A stretch of 64,000 bases of DNA, taken from Paenibacillus lactis (GTDB lineage: Bacteria; Bacillota; Bacilli; Paenibacillales; Paenibacillaceae). Under the pieces are notes generated by a model. That model ran no database searches. It saw nothing but the letters and a program-made list of their open reading frames with translations, and was not told the origin of the DNA. The stretch is from positions 124,001-188,000 of the forward strand of contig NZ_JAGGKI010000002.1 in NCBI RefSeq assembly GCF_017873605.1, given 5' to 3'. Positions 36,767-46,745 of this stretch are shown in pieces (the first letter of the stretch is position 1; each line of letters opens with the position of its first letter). The position numbers and the translations under genes are program-made.

Positions 36767-38581
36767 TTACCTGAGAACGACTTTTTCGCTTACCGTGACC
36801 TTCGGCTCTTCACGCTCCGCGGCCGTTTGTTCTCCCGCCCACAGCAGCCTCATTTCTTCGCTTGTCGCGAGCAGCTCGGATAACGTGCCTTCCGCCTCAA
36901 TCCGGCCGTCCTTCATGACGATGATATGATCCGCTTTGGCGAGCGCCGCCCTCCGGTGCGATACCGCGATGCAGGTAACATCGCTTTCCTGGAAGAGCCC
37001 CTCCCATACCTGCTGCTCCGTCTCGACATCCAGCGCGCTTGACAGGTCATCGAAAATATACAGATCCGCCCCCGTCATTAGCATGCGCGCCGTAGCCGCA
37101 CGCTGGATCTGTCCTCCCGAGAGCATGACGCCCCGCGGGCCGACGAAGGTCTCGAGGCCCTGGTCGAGGTCCTGGATATCCTTCTCCATAACGGCGAGAC
37201 GGATTGCGCGATTCAACGCCTCGTCCGCATGGTCTCTTTTGCCCTGGACGATGTTCTCCCTCAAGGTATCGCTGAACAAACGCGGCACCTGCGGCGTATA
37301 GGCGGCTCTCGGCGGAACCAGGAACACAGCGGGATCCACCTCCGTGCCGTTCCAGCTGATTGCCCCCTCTTGCTTCGACAGCAGACCGAGCAGGGTCCGC
37401 ACAAGCGTGGACTTGCCCGCACCGATCCGCCCTGTAACCACCAGGAACTTGCCGCGCTCAAGCCGGAAGCTGATATCCGATATTCCGCTCTCGGAACCCG
37501 GATACCGGTAAGTTAGCCCGCTCACCGTAAGCTCCTTAAGCTGCAGCTTCGGATCCCTGACGGGCTCCTGCAGTTCCGGCGGCTCCCCGTTCAGGTACGT
37601 TTCCCGCGCTTCAATGAGCCGGTCCTCTTCGCCCGGCCGGAACAGCATCCGCATCCGGTCGAAGGATACCTTCAGCCGCTTATGCTGGAACACCATGTAA
37701 CCAAATAAGGAAATGCTGAATCCGATGTTCGCCAAATAACTCGTGAACAAGGCGAAGTCGCCGACGCTAAACCGTCCGGCCTGCATTTCCGCAGCGCACA
37801 TCAGCAGGATTAATCCTGTGCAAATGCTGAGCACATGCTGGTTCAGCGACCGCATCCACTGCTTGAACAGATTATCCTTGAGCGCTGCCTGGCGGCGCTC
37901 CTCGTTCAGCTTCGTAAAGCGCTCATGCACGTGATCCTCAGCCTGGCCGAGCTTGAGCGCCTGAACCGCGCCGAAGGTCTCCGCGATAAAACTCGTGATT
38001 CTACCGGTCGCTTCCCGGTTCTTCTGACCGTATCTCCGCGCCCGGTTGCCGGACAGATTGTTCAGCAGCGTTACGATGACCAGCGGCAGCACCGCGACCA
38101 GCATGATTTTCCAGTTAATGCTCGCCATAATGACAACGGACACCAATGCAAATACGAGACGGCCCCAGAAATCCACCCAGGACTCGACATATTCGACAAC
38201 CTCATCCACGTCATCGCGGAAGCGGCTCATCGCCTCGCCCGGCGAAGCGGGCAGATTCCGCCCCGGCCAGCGCATAATGCCGGCCAGCATATTCGTGCGC
38301 AGAATCGCCTGAATGTGGTAGATATAGGTTACCCATTCATAGAACGCGGCGAAGAAAGTCCCGACTCTCGCGACCCGCACAGCCGCAATAAAAATCAGCG
38401 GCACAGCCAGCCACAGGTAGTCGGCAGCCCCGGAGCTTGCAGTCGCCCGGTCGAAGAACCACTGCATCCCGAGCCCGATCAACAGCGGCAAAGAGTGGAA
38501 TACGCACCACAAGACGCCGTTAATCAAAAACAATGCGGGGCGGAAACGAAACAATCGCCCGATAAAACCGGCTACCGTCAT
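36767..38581 (-). CDS. ABC exporter half-transporter with degenerate catalytic site
   Basis: A 604-residue fused permease-ATPase with six membrane helices, then a nucleotide-binding domain: Walker [11 protein letters not shown], signature [11 protein letters not shown], Walker [13 protein letters not shown] and His switch AVSHRR. The residue after Walker B is Asp instead of the catalytic Glu, a known trait of one half of heterodimeric exporters such as BmrC/BmrD. Its start overlaps the stop of the partner gene by four bases. Together they should export a hydrophobic compound or peptide; the substrate is unknown. Confidence 0.88.
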   Translation of the reverse strand: MTVAGFIGRLFRFRPALFLINGVLWCVFHSLPLLIGLGMQWFFDRATASSGAADYLWLAVPLIFIAAVRVARVGTFFAAFYEWVTYIYHIQAILRTNMLAGIMRWPGRNLPASPGEAMSRFRDDVDEVVEYVESWVDFWGRLVFALVSVVIMASINWKIMLVAVLPLVIVTLLNNLSGNRARRYGQKNREATGRITSFIAETFGAVQALKLGQAEDHVHERFTKLNEERRQAALKDNLFKQWMRSLNQHVLSICTGLILLMCAAEMQAGRFSVGDFALFTSYLANIGFSISLFGYMVFQHKRLKVSFDRMRMLFRPGEEDRLIEARETYLNGEPPELQEPVRDPKLQLKELTVSGLTYRYPGSESGISDISFRLERGKFLVVTGRIGAGKSTLVRTLLGLLSKQEGAISWNGTEVDPAVFLVPPRAAYTPQVPRLFSDTLRENIVQGKRDHADEALNRAIRLAVMEKDIQDLDQGLETFVGPRGVMLSGGQIQRAATARMLMTGADLYIFDDLSSALDVETEQQVWEGLFQESDVTCIAVSHRRAALAKADHIIVMKDGRIEAEGTLSELLATSEEMRLLWAGEQTAAEREEPKVTVSEKVVLR

Positions 38582-40338
38582 GCAAGCTCCTCCTCTCTGC
38601 CTGTCGTCAGCAGTCTGGCATAATGGGAAGACGGATCCTGGGCCAGCGCCTCACGCTCCCCGAATTCCAGGATGCGTCCGTCGCCGAGCACCATGATTTT
38701 ATCCACCTGCTCCAGCGTTGCCAGCCGGTGCGCAATAATTATTCCCGTGCATTGACGCATCAGCTGATCCACAGCCGCCTGCAGCATCGTCTCCGTGGCT
38801 GCATCCAGGCGCGAGGAAGGCTCATCCAGAATGACGAGACTCGGCTGTGTCAGAAAGACTCGCGTTAACGCGAACAGTTGGGCTTCCCCGGCAGACAAGG
38901 ATGACCCTCCCGTCGATAGATGGGTGTCCAGCCCTTCCGGCTGCGCATCAATCCATTGACGAAGTCCAAGCCGCTCCGTCGTTTCCAGGATGAAGTCATC
39001 CGATACGCCGGCATCGAACAGCGTCAAGTTGTCGCGGAGCGTGCCGTCGAACAGCTGAACGTCCTGCGTCACCATCCCGACCCGCCGGTACAGGGCCGGG
39101 AGCGTCAGCTCCGTAATATCCGTGCCGCCCACGCGAATGACCCCGCCGTCGATATTGTACAGCCGCAGCAGCACCCGGCTCAGGCTCGACTTTCCGCTTC
39201 CGGTGCGTCCGATGATGCCGAGGCGCTCCCCTGGCTTCACGGTAAACGTAATGTCCTTCAGGACAGGCTTATCCTCGTTGTAGCTGAAGTTCACCCGCTC
39301 GAACTCCAGGCCGAGGGGCCCCTCCGGCAGCTGTTCCTTCTTCCCGTTTACAATCTCGCTGCGATTCGAGAGCAGTTCCCTGGAGCGGAGCATGCCGGAC
39401 TTGGCTTTTTGAAATTCCTGCACCTGGTCGCCCAGCATCTCAATCGGATCGTTCAGCATCTGCGTGTATTGATAGATGAGAAACAACGTCCCGAGGCTGA
39501 TCTCGCCGATGAGATAGTAGCGAACTCCGAGCAGAAGCACGCCCGTGACCGCAAGCGCGAACAGGATAACCGTGGTGTTCCAAGGGATGACGCGAAGCAT
39601 CCAGGCCTTCCGCCCTTTCAGGAACACGGCCCGCATCAAACGGTAAAACCGGTTCATCACATACGGTACGTTACCATTTGCCTGCACATCCTCGATCCCG
39701 GCAATGCGCTCCTCAATCAGCCCGAACAGGGATGCGCTTGCTTCGCGCTCGTTCTTGGACGATTGAACGCCCAGGTTGCGGATGATCACCATAAACATAA
39801 TCGACAGCAGCGTGAAGACGGTCATGACAATGGCAATCGGCAGATTGACCGTAAACATGAATCCTAATATGCCGGCGAGAAGCACGAAGCTGCCGATAAC
39901 CTGCACGATGAACATCGCGAAAAAATTGGAGATGCTGGTCACATCGCCGTCCACGCGTTCGATCATGACGCCGGGCGTTTTCGTATTATGAAACCGCATA
40001 TCCAAGCGGAGGCAATGCTTCAGCAGATCTCCGCGCAGCCGGTTCGTCGCCCGCCAGGAAATGTCGTTGCCTAAATAGCTGACCGCCACCGTAATCAGCT
40101 GATTAACAACGGCGACAATCAGAAACAGCCCTGCCAGCTGCAGCAGGGTGCCAAGCAGCCCTCCGCCCGCTGCCGTGTCGATGAACCGCTTCACGATCTG
40201 CGGATTCAATAGCTGCAGACCGCTTGATGTCAGCAGCATGACGAGCAGAATGATCAGCCTTCCCTTGACCGGACTCAAGTACCGCAGGAGCCAGGACATG
40301 GATATCTTTTCTTTTTTGGGCACAGTGCCCACCCCCAT
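38578..40338 (-). CDS. ABC exporter half-transporter with canonical catalytic site
   Basis: The partner of the preceding half-transporter, 586 residues: six membrane helices, Walker [11 protein letters not shown], Walker [13 protein letters not shown] with catalytic Glu, and His switch [10 protein letters not shown]. The signature reads [12 protein letters not shown], deviating from LSGGQ. The ATG at 40336-40338 has no ribosome binding site; a GTG at 40323 ([11 protein letters not shown]) follows a G-rich stretch and may be the true start. It is the first gene of the operon. Confidence 0.87.
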   Translation of the reverse strand: MGVGTVPKKEKISMSWLLRYLSPVKGRLIILLVMLLTSSGLQLLNPQIVKRFIDTAAGGGLLGTLLQLAGLFLIVAVVNQLITVAVSYLGNDISWRATNRLRGDLLKHCLRLDMRFHNTKTPGVMIERVDGDVTSISNFFAMFIVQVIGSFVLLAGILGFMFTVNLPIAIVMTVFTLLSIMFMVIIRNLGVQSSKNEREASASLFGLIEERIAGIEDVQANGNVPYVMNRFYRLMRAVFLKGRKAWMLRVIPWNTTVILFALAVTGVLLLGVRYYLIGEISLGTLFLIYQYTQMLNDPIEMLGDQVQEFQKAKSGMLRSRELLSNRSEIVNGKKEQLPEGPLGLEFERVNFSYNEDKPVLKDITFTVKPGERLGIIGRTGSGKSSLSRVLLRLYNIDGGVIRVGGTDITELTLPALYRRVGMVTQDVQLFDGTLRDNLTLFDAGVSDDFILETTERLGLRQWIDAQPEGLDTHLSTGGSSLSAGEAQLFALTRVFLTQPSLVILDEPSSRLDAATETMLQAAVDQLMRQCTGIIIAHRLATLEQVDKIMVLGDGRILEFGEREALAQDPSSHYARLLTTGREEELA

Positions 40339-40669
40339 TATGCAACCAATATGGATGTCGACCTTTACGAAGCCATGATCGGATCAAGCCGCTCACCAGT
40401 AAATCATTACCAGTTTACATGATAAACCCGGCCTTTCCTAGGTAAAGAATGATTATAAAGTTCCTTCCCGGCGCAAGCAGCCAGTGGTATAGTATATGGA
40501 TCATTGACAACAGTCTGTCATGTAGATCGGTCATGAAAGGAGATTCTAACGCTTCCGTTGATTCTGATGATGGTTCATGAGGTTAAATAAGCAAAAAAGC
40601 TGACCTTCCCAACACATAACAACCACCTTATGCATAAAAATCGAAGTCGGATATTTATAAACTCGTAGA

Positions 40670-40675
40670 TATAAT
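40670..40675 (+). promoter_or_regulatory. Possible -10 element upstream of a small gene
   Basis: TATAAT at 40670-40675 lies 57 nt before the start at 40732. No convincing -35 is found. Nothing else is seen in the 393-nt gap 40339-40731. Confidence 0.3.
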
Positions 40676-40731
40676 GAATGGATCAATACCACGTACGCCA
40701 TCGCTGCGTGATCTTACCGGAGGTGCACATC

Positions 40732-41064
40732 ATGAATACGGAGATAAACCCATTGGATGGGCTTAATGAAGAGAAGCTGCAGGAAATTCGGGATAACGCC
40801 TCGAAGCTGTCCGAGATGCAGCAGGAAGTGCCCGTTGAGGAAGTGTTCACGGATGCTTTCGTGCAGCGGCATACCGGATTTCCCTCCATTGGAGAGCTTC
40901 TGAAGTCCGCCGGATATCAAGGAACAACCGACGAGGATTTCGACCGCTTCATTCAGCATTCCTCGATTAGCCGGTTCATGGCGGAGCACACACCATTTGA
41001 TAACTGGCAGGCATTCCAAGACCAGGCCGTGACCGCCTACATCACCCGATTGCTGGGATTATAA
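40732..41064 (+). CDS. Conserved hypothetical protein, 110 aa
   Basis: ATG 40732 follows CCGGAGGTGCACATC, a strong ribosome binding site; an earlier in-frame ATG at 40678 is poorly supported. The protein begins MNTEINPLDGLNEEKLQEIR and is acidic and helical, with FPSIGELLKSAGYQGTTDED and HTPFDNWQAFQDQAVTAY. It has no membrane segment. I do not recognise a named family. It is monocistronic with its own terminator. Confidence 0.6.
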   Translation: MNTEINPLDGLNEEKLQEIRDNASKLSEMQQEVPVEEVFTDAFVQRHTGFPSIGELLKSAGYQGTTDEDFDRFIQHSSISRFMAEHTPFDNWQAFQDQAVTAYITRLLGL

Positions 41065-41113
41065 GATTGTTGTGTAAGAAGGCCTGATCCGCTGCATAAG
41101 CCCTATACGCGAA

Positions 41114-41146
41114 GAAGCCCCGCCGATGCTCACTCGGCGGGGCTTC
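41114..41146. terminator. Intrinsic terminator
   Basis: A perfect 13-bp stem, 41114-41126 with 41134-41146, around a 7-nt loop, about 50 nt past the gene ending at 41064. Confidence 0.75.
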
Positions 41147-41293
41147 CAATCTATTGTAAGGGGTGTCTTTATCATAGTTCTCGAATCTTAAAGGAAGCTT
41201 AAAGCTGGATTAGTGAAAGATAAAAAAACACTTGCCGCTCCGCTTTCAGCCATAATCTCACCTGCAATTTTTATGAACCTATCCGACGCAATT

Positions 41294-41302
41294 TGGTATA
41301 AT
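41294..41302 (+). promoter_or_regulatory. Extended -10 promoter
   Basis: TGGTATAAT at 41294-41302 has the TGn extension and a perfect -10 hexamer, 34 nt before the TTG start at 41336. No good -35 is seen, as expected for extended -10 promoters. Confidence 0.6.
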
Positions 41303-41335
41303 ATACCTACTACTGCTGTAAAGGAGAAGGGACCA

Positions 41336-41899
41336 TTGCCTATTTTCAAGAAACTTACATTGTCTATTTTTGCGCTAAGCCTCATCTTTTTATCAGCGAA
41401 CTTGTCTTACGCTGAACCACACAATCCAATGAAAATACTGAATCAGAAATACCCTAATGAAAGAGTAAAGATAATAAAATCTGCCGACCTTAATAACGAC
41501 AACAAAAAAGAGTACTTCATACTTACCGAAGCGGGTAACTTTTATCTTCTTAATTCAAAAGGAATCCTTGTATTGATAAATACAGGAATTTTGAGCGATG
41601 ATGACGCTGATGACCCATCGATTCAGATCTTCTCCGCTACGAAGAAAGAAATGCATGTTGCGGTCTCGTTTAACTATTTCCCTTCCAATACAAGAATGTA
41701 CGTATACCGATTACAAAACGGAACCTTGATAGAGAAACTAAACATTATGGGGGATTTGCAAGTGTTCATAGACTCTAAAAGCAGAGTTGTCGAGTACTGG
41801 AAGAAGTACTTCCCGGAAGGCGGATGGGAAGCCGCTAAAGCGGTTTACACCTGGGACCCAAATAAGCTTAAATATAAGGGTTCTGGACAACTGCCATAA
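41336..41899 (+). CDS. Secreted protein of unknown function, 187 aa
   Basis: TTG 41336 is preceded by AAGGAG with nine-base spacing; the frame is open from 41213, but that would put the promoter inside the gene. The N-terminus is a signal peptide (LSIFALSLIFLSANLSYA, cleavage before EP). The mature part has SADLNNDNKKEYFILTEAG, reminiscent of a single FG-GAP/VCBS-like blade, and ends in a basic patch. The gene is AT-richer than its neighbours, which suggests acquisition. No function is assigned. Confidence 0.6.
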   Translation: MPIFKKLTLSIFALSLIFLSANLSYAEPHNPMKILNQKYPNERVKIIKSADLNNDNKKEYFILTEAGNFYLLNSKGILVLINTGILSDDDADDPSIQIFSATKKEMHVAVSFNYFPSNTRMYVYRLQNGTLIEKLNIMGDLQVFIDSKSRVVEYWKKYFPEGGWEAAKAVYTWDPNKLKYKGSGQLP

Positions 41900-41903
41900 T
41901 AGC

Positions 41904-41940
41904 AAAGAGACCTGTCGCATAGAGGCGACAGGTCTCTTTT
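41904..41940. terminator. Strong intrinsic terminator
   Basis: A perfect 15-bp stem (41904-41918 with 41925-41939) followed by TT, directly after the secreted protein gene. It may also serve the convergent LysR gene. Confidence 0.85.
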
Positions 41941-42083
41941 AGAATCTCCCGATTCCTTAATCACTCACCTGATGCTGAGAACAAAAAGTATAAGTTAGGA
42001 CCGATAGCTGATTCCCTGCTGCAGCAACCACAAAGACACGGCCCCCCAAATCCAGAAAATCCGCATTCTCTACGTCTTGTTTA

Positions 42084-42956
42084 TTAAATATCGTTGAATC
42101 TTTCTTTGGAAATCCTAATGAATTCGGATACCGCTGCTGTTTTAAAGGTGTCTTTACGCCGTATAAACAATGTAGGTGTTCTGAGGAACTCATCCGAGAT
42201 GTTGTGTGATTGTAAGTTATATTTCATCATGGCTCTTTCGATTACCGACCGAGGCAGCAGCGAAACGCCAAGCCCGGCATGAATAAATCCCAGAATCCCC
42301 TCCAAAGTTCCGAATTCCATGATTTTCGCGGAAACACCCTTTGCATGCAGCCAATCCTCGAGTATACGACGGTAATGACATCCAACACGAAATACCAATA
42401 TGGTCAGATGGCGTAGATGTTCCGGCCGATGGATCGGGTCAGTTTGCCCGCCTGATAGGAGAACAAGTTCCTCAGCCCCAACTTCTACGGTTTCAAGCTC
42501 TGCATGCTCACCTGGTGAGGACACAAAAGCTCCGTCCAGCTCGTATTTCAGTACCGAATGGACAAGCTCCTCCGTCGTCCCCGTTCTGAGTACTAAATCG
42601 ACGTCGGGATATGAATGATGGTATTCAGCGAGAATCGATGGAAGCCGAATCGCCGTTGTGGTTTCAAGCGATCCGATTCGAAGAGGCCCCCGAGGGATTG
42701 AACGATCGGATACGACCCGCTCTGCTTCTTGGGTAAGGAAAATAATTTTTTCAGCATAAGATTTAAGCGCCTCTCCGGATGATGTGAGCCGAACTCCCTG
42801 ACGACCGCGATGAAACAGTTCTGTGTTTAGTTCGCTTTCAAGCTGCTGAATCCTAATGCTTATGCTTGACTGAACGTATTCTAACTTCTCGGCTGCTCGG
42901 GTAAAGCTCCCCTCATTGGCTACAGCCAAAAAAATCTGCATGTCCCGGATGTCCAC
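42084..42956 (-). CDS. LysR-family transcriptional regulator
   Basis: A 290-residue regulator beginning MDIRDMQIFLAVANEGSFTR, with the winged helix completed by AAEKLEYVQSSISIRIQQLE and the effector-binding domain after residue 90. GTG at 42954-42956 follows GGAGGT. It is divergent from the nitronate monooxygenase gene across 242 nt and most likely controls it, the usual LysR arrangement. The inducer is unknown. Confidence 0.88.
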   Translation of the reverse strand: MDIRDMQIFLAVANEGSFTRAAEKLEYVQSSISIRIQQLESELNTELFHRGRQGVRLTSSGEALKSYAEKIIFLTQEAERVVSDRSIPRGPLRIGSLETTTAIRLPSILAEYHHSYPDVDLVLRTGTTEELVHSVLKYELDGAFVSSPGEHAELETVEVGAEELVLLSGGQTDPIHRPEHLRHLTILVFRVGCHYRRILEDWLHAKGVSAKIMEFGTLEGILGFIHAGLGVSLLPRSVIERAMMKYNLQSHNISDEFLRTPTLFIRRKDTFKTAAVSEFIRISKERFNDI

Positions 42957-42976
42957 TGCATACCTCCGTATTAGGC

Positions 42977-42991
42977 ATTAAAATTTTTAAT
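42977..42991. promoter_or_regulatory. Candidate LysR operator
   Basis: ATTAAAATTTTTAAT is a 15-nt palindrome in the LysR/nitronate monooxygenase intergenic region, close to the LysR start, fitting the T-N11-A pattern of LysR sites. Binding is inferred. Confidence 0.4.
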
Positions 42992-43198
42992 GTTAAACAT
43001 CATTTAGATTCATTTTACTTGATATGTGAAGGCAGGTAAAATAAGCAGTAATCTTACTTACGTTTTATCATCCGTGTTTCGTAATGGATGCCCAGGTGGC
43101 GCTCAATCTAAGCTCAACCTTAATCTGCAGTTATAAGCTAAACATGTCCTCGCCATATGGAGGCACGAAATATGCATGATTAACAGGAGGCATTAAAA

Positions 43199-44317
43199 AT
43201 GTTTGAAACAGCGATCACAAGCAAGCTCAACATTCACTATCCGATTTTTCAGGCACCGATGGCAGGCGGGCCAACGACTCCTGAGTTAGTCGCAGCCGTT
43301 TCAAACGCAGGTGGACTAGGCAACCTAGGGGCCGGATATTTAACCCCTGAACAACTCCGTCATGCCATCCGTAAGATCCGAGCGTTAACCGACCGGCCTT
43401 TCGGAGTGAATTTGTTTGTCCTGGAGCAACCGGAGGAATCCGAAGAAACCATTGCCAAAATGGCTGAATACCTGAACTCCTGCCGTAAGGAGCTTGGAAT
43501 CCCGCAAAATCCACCACTTCCCCAATATTCGGAATCGTTTGAAAAGCAGGTGCAAGTACTGCTGGAGGAGCGCGTTCCCGTTTTTAGTTTCACGTTTGGT
43601 ATACCATCACCGGGTGTTATTCAAAGTATGAAGCAGCGTGGAACATTTGTAATGGGTACTGCTACCACAGTAGATGAAGCTATACAATTGGAGCTATCGG
43701 GGGTTGACGCTATTGTAGCGCAGGGCAGCGAAGCAGGGGGACACCGAGGAACATTTCTGAAGAACGGCTCCGATGCTTTAATAGGACTCATGGCTCTGGT
43801 TCCCCAAATTTGTGATCATGTTTCGATTCCCGTGATCGCATCAGGGGGGATCATGGATGGACGGGGTCTCGTAGCCAGCCTTGCTTTAGGAGCAGCAGCG
43901 GTTCAAATGGGCACTGCTTTCCTGGCCTGTACAGAGAGTGGCGCACATCCTACGTACAAACAAAAGATACTTTCGGCAAACGAGGACGCTACAGTAATTA
44001 CATGTGCTTACTCAGGCAAAGCAGCGCGCGGTATTCGTACAGAATTCATACGCGGTATGCATATGTATCCCGGCAAGATCCCCTCCTATCCCATTCAGCA
44101 TGTCATGACACGGGATATTAGGCAAGCTGCGGCAATGGCAAACAACCCGGAGTATATGTCACTCTGGGCTGGACAAGGCTTGAGGTTGGCTAAAGCCCGA
44201 CCTGCCGCTGCCATTATCAAACAAACAATGGATCAGGCGAATATGCTTGTAAACAAGAGCTTCCATTCTAAGAATGATGATCAAAGTATTCGCGACTCAC
44301 AACCATTACACGAATAA
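43199..44317 (+). CDS. Nitronate monooxygenase
   Basis: A 372-residue FMN enzyme of the nitronate monooxygenase (2-nitropropane dioxygenase) family, which oxidises alkyl nitronates such as propionate 3-nitronate to the aldehyde or ketone. It starts MFETAITSKLNIHYPIFQAP and has GGPTTPELVAAVSNAGGLGN, the FMN-phosphate site AQGSEAGGHRG with the conserved His, and VIASGGIMDGRGLVASLALG. AGGAGG precedes the ATG. It is divergent from the LysR regulator. A detoxification role is the known family function. Confidence 0.87.
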   Translation: MFETAITSKLNIHYPIFQAPMAGGPTTPELVAAVSNAGGLGNLGAGYLTPEQLRHAIRKIRALTDRPFGVNLFVLEQPEESEETIAKMAEYLNSCRKELGIPQNPPLPQYSESFEKQVQVLLEERVPVFSFTFGIPSPGVIQSMKQRGTFVMGTATTVDEAIQLELSGVDAIVAQGSEAGGHRGTFLKNGSDALIGLMALVPQICDHVSIPVIASGGIMDGRGLVASLALGAAAVQMGTAFLACTESGAHPTYKQKILSANEDATVITCAYSGKAARGIRTEFIRGMHMYPGKIPSYPIQHVMTRDIRQAAAMANNPEYMSLWAGQGLRLAKARPAAAIIKQTMDQANMLVNKSFHSKNDDQSIRDSQPLHE

Positions 44318-44444
44318 TTTCGCACAGAACGGACGCAGCGATCGAACGATACGCGGCTTCCGTTTTTTTATTGAACGGGGAGCTGGAAGATGAATGCATC
44401 TGGGTACGTCTTTACCTAATTTTTCATGATTTGATTCAAAGCGC

Positions 44445-44475
44445 TTGACTATGACGTTAGGTCATAGTGCATAAT
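44445..44475 (+). promoter_or_regulatory. MerR-type promoter with 19-bp spacer and operator dyad
   Basis: TTGACT (44445-44450) and CATAAT (44470-44475) are separated by 19 bp, the long spacing that MerR proteins correct by untwisting. Centred in the spacer is the dyad CTATGAC-GTTAG-GTCATAG (44449-44467). The MerR-TipAS gene is the second gene of this operon, so autoregulation is expected. Confidence 0.85.
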
Positions 44476-44508
44476 CTCGCTATGAAAACATAACTAGGAG
44501 TGAAAGAT

Positions 44509-45435
44509 ATGAACATACAAACACTGCGTTCAGACAAAATTTATCAAAAAGTTGCCCAGGCTCCGCCCGAGGAAAAGCTAGAATTATTCAGAAACGAAAT
44601 TATGGCTCCCTTTATGAAGCAGTGGCAAATTCAACAGCTCCCTTTTAAAGCTGAAGAGGCCAACGGTTTTGACGTGATTACGTTTAATAGTATGATGCAT
44701 CGAGCCCCTCATCAGATTAGCCCGCAGATTTCGGCAGAGATCGAGCTGATTTCGTCCGAAGCCTTTTGGTTAGAGTGTGAGCATGCCGTGAAGAAAAGCT
44801 TGAATCTATTTGTTGAGCACGATATAAATCTTCCCGTTTCCGATTATTTGTTTACCATTCAACTCGGGAATCCGGAAAACCGTGCCTTAACCATAAACGA
44901 AGGATATAGCGGTTTTGGTGGCATTCCCGGGTTTATCTGGGGTACGCTCTTGCCAAATGAATACACGATGCCTCGAATGAAGGCTGCGCTGGCGCACGAA
45001 TGCAACCATAATGTGCGATACCAATTTATCCAGTGGGATCACACCGTGAATTTGGGCGAGCTCATTGTAAGTGAAGGATTGGCTGAAAATTATGCTACGT
45101 TTATGTTTGGGAAAGGATTGCTCGGTCCTTGGGTAACGAAAACAAACGCAGAAACGCTTAACCGGCGCATAAAACCTGTGCTTAGAGAGCAGCTGCAGTT
45201 AACGGGGTTTGATCAAATTGCTCCGTATCTTTACGGTGACGAGATCGCGAAGCTTCAAAATTCTCAACCAGTCAATATGCCTTATAGTGCCGGATACGCC
45301 TGCGGATATTATTTGATCCAATATTATTTAAGAAAAACAGGAAGAACGATTTTTGAGGCCACCATCACGCCTGCTGCTCAAATACTGGACGAAGTAAAAG
45401 GATTCTGGGATGAAGAAACCATTATTAGCGGTTAA
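44509..45435 (+). CDS. DUF2268-type predicted zinc metalloprotease
   Basis: A 308-residue protein beginning MNIQTLRSDKIYQKVAQAPP. It has HECNH (HExxH zinc motif) in AALAHECNHNVRYQF and a downstream SEGLAENYA that supplies a third ligand, the pattern of the DUF2268 putative Zn-protease family. AGGAG lies eight bases before ATG 44509; a GTG at 44500 overlaps that site and is rejected. No signal peptide is found, so it is likely cytosolic. It is cotranscribed with the MerR regulator, with a 26-base overlap, behind a MerR-type promoter; so it should be induced by the ligand of that regulator. Confidence 0.82.
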   Translation: MNIQTLRSDKIYQKVAQAPPEEKLELFRNEIMAPFMKQWQIQQLPFKAEEANGFDVITFNSMMHRAPHQISPQISAEIELISSEAFWLECEHAVKKSLNLFVEHDINLPVSDYLFTIQLGNPENRALTINEGYSGFGGIPGFIWGTLLPNEYTMPRMKAALAHECNHNVRYQFIQWDHTVNLGELIVSEGLAENYATFMFGKGLLGPWVTKTNAETLNRRIKPVLREQLQLTGFDQIAPYLYGDEIAKLQNSQPVNMPYSAGYACGYYLIQYYLRKTGRTIFEATITPAAQILDEVKGFWDEETIISG

Positions 45436-46168
45436 GGATATTGTTCAGATTACAGGCATTACAAGTCGGACCTTGCATTATTACGATAGAATTGATTTAT
45501 TCAAACCGACACATCTGACGGAAAAAGGGTATCGACTATATGATCGAAGCAGTTTGGAAAAACTTCAAACGATTTTGTTCCTAAAGGAATTGGATTTTTC
45601 CTTGAAAGAGATTGCGGACATTTTAAAGCTGACCAGGCAAGAGCAGAATCAAATCTTAAAGGAGCAGCGACAAGCCTTAATACTGAGAAAAGAAAGATTA
45701 GAAACGATCATGGAAGCTCTCGAAGAATACGTTTCGGGAAATGATATTAGTAATCTGCAGCTCTTCAACAGCACTTCCGTCCTGCCATTGAAAGAGCAGT
45801 ATGCAAATGAGGCGAGATTCTTTTATGGCGAAACCGAGGCGTATAAAGAGTTTAATGATTCGTTGGAAGAATTGTCACCGGATGATAAAGAAGAAAGCTT
45901 TCAAGCCATGGAGGACATATTCAAACGAATTGCGTCTTGTATCGATCAGGATCCTTCCTCCAATGAAGTTCAGCGATTAATCGAGGAATGGAAAAATAAT
46001 CTGATGCAATTCATGACATGTGATGCAGAGTTACTGGCTTGCATTGCCCATACTTACAAATTCGATGCACGATTCAAAAACTATTTTAATCAATATGGCA
46101 ATGAAGAGTTGGCCGATTTTCTCTACAGTGCAATTATGCATAATATCAACCGTGAAACATCTCAATGA
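45410..46168 (+). CDS. MerR-family regulator with TipAS domain
   Basis: A 252-residue regulator. The N-terminal MerR winged helix reads VKDIVQITGITSRTLHYYDR, then DLFKPTHLTEKGYRLYDRSS, followed by a dimer helix. The C-terminal 130 residues fit the TipAS fold, the antibiotic-recognition domain first known in Streptomyces TipA: ARFFYGETEAYKEFNDSLEE, then helical segments ending HTYKFDARFKNYFNQYGNEE. The AAAGGA site sits within the preceding gene. It probably senses a peptide antibiotic or other bulky drug and activates its own promoter at 44445. Confidence 0.87.
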   Translation: MKKPLLAVKDIVQITGITSRTLHYYDRIDLFKPTHLTEKGYRLYDRSSLEKLQTILFLKELDFSLKEIADILKLTRQEQNQILKEQRQALILRKERLETIMEALEEYVSGNDISNLQLFNSTSVLPLKEQYANEARFFYGETEAYKEFNDSLEELSPDDKEESFQAMEDIFKRIASCIDQDPSSNEVQRLIEEWKNNLMQFMTCDAELLACIAHTYKFDARFKNYFNQYGNEELADFLYSAIMHNINRETSQ

Positions 46169-46213
46169 ATGGTACATGCTCTGGATTGGGCGATCTTGTT
46201 ACCTCAATAAAAA

Positions 46214-46262
46214 AAGAAAGCAAACACTTTCCCTAAAGGAAAATATGTGTTTGCTTTCTTTC
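46214..46262 (+). terminator. Terminator of the protease/MerR operon
   Basis: A 14-bp stem, 46214-46227 with 46247-46260, followed by TT and preceded by an A-rich stretch, so it can act on both strands. Confidence 0.75.
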
Positions 46263-46335
46263 GTTGATCAAGCTTTTTCTTTTTCTGATCATTAGAACCA
46301 ACCTCATACAAAATGCATCTATACCGAATCACTGG

Positions 46336-46725
46336 TCAGCCGTATTCATTGCCTGTATTTCCACTATATCGATGAGCATGCGGGATTCTGCCATCAACGG
46401 TGGTATAACCTTCAAAATAATGATAGTGCCCACCACCTGCCAAGGGAATGGCAGGACCCGTAGTTCCTCTAATCATGTGCTTGTGCTGGTCATTAAACGA
46501 TGTTTGAGCATGATAGTTATGGACGTGTGGAACACCACTCGGAGCTGGTTCAGTTACACCCACGTAATGATGGTAATGTCCAACATCAAAGGACGTATCT
46601 CCTTCAAAGGGATGAACATGAACGTTAACTGGCCTTCCATCCCAAGATGTAAGAAAAAGTTGATGTGAATGTCCGGAACCCGAGTCATCGGAATGAACAA
46701 CAAATCCCGTTACTTGTATTTCCAT
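46336..46725 (-). CDS. YmaF family His-rich protein
   Basis: A 129-residue protein very rich in His: GSGHSHQLFLTSWDGRPVNV, VHVHPFEGDTSFDVGHYHHY, GVPHVHNYHAQTSFNDQHKH and GGGHYHYFEGYTTVDGRIPH. This matches the YmaF family of Bacillota, of unknown function; the repeating HxH pairs suggest metal binding. ATG 46723-46725 is preceded by GGGAGG. It follows the DUF2935 gene on the same strand with a 20-nt gap. Confidence 0.8.
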   Translation of the reverse strand: MEIQVTGFVVHSDDSGSGHSHQLFLTSWDGRPVNVHVHPFEGDTSFDVGHYHHYVGVTEPAPSGVPHVHNYHAQTSFNDQHKHMIRGTTGPAIPLAGGGHYHYFEGYTTVDGRIPHAHRYSGNTGNEYG

Positions 46726-46745
46726 CACTTAAGGCCTCCCTTACA

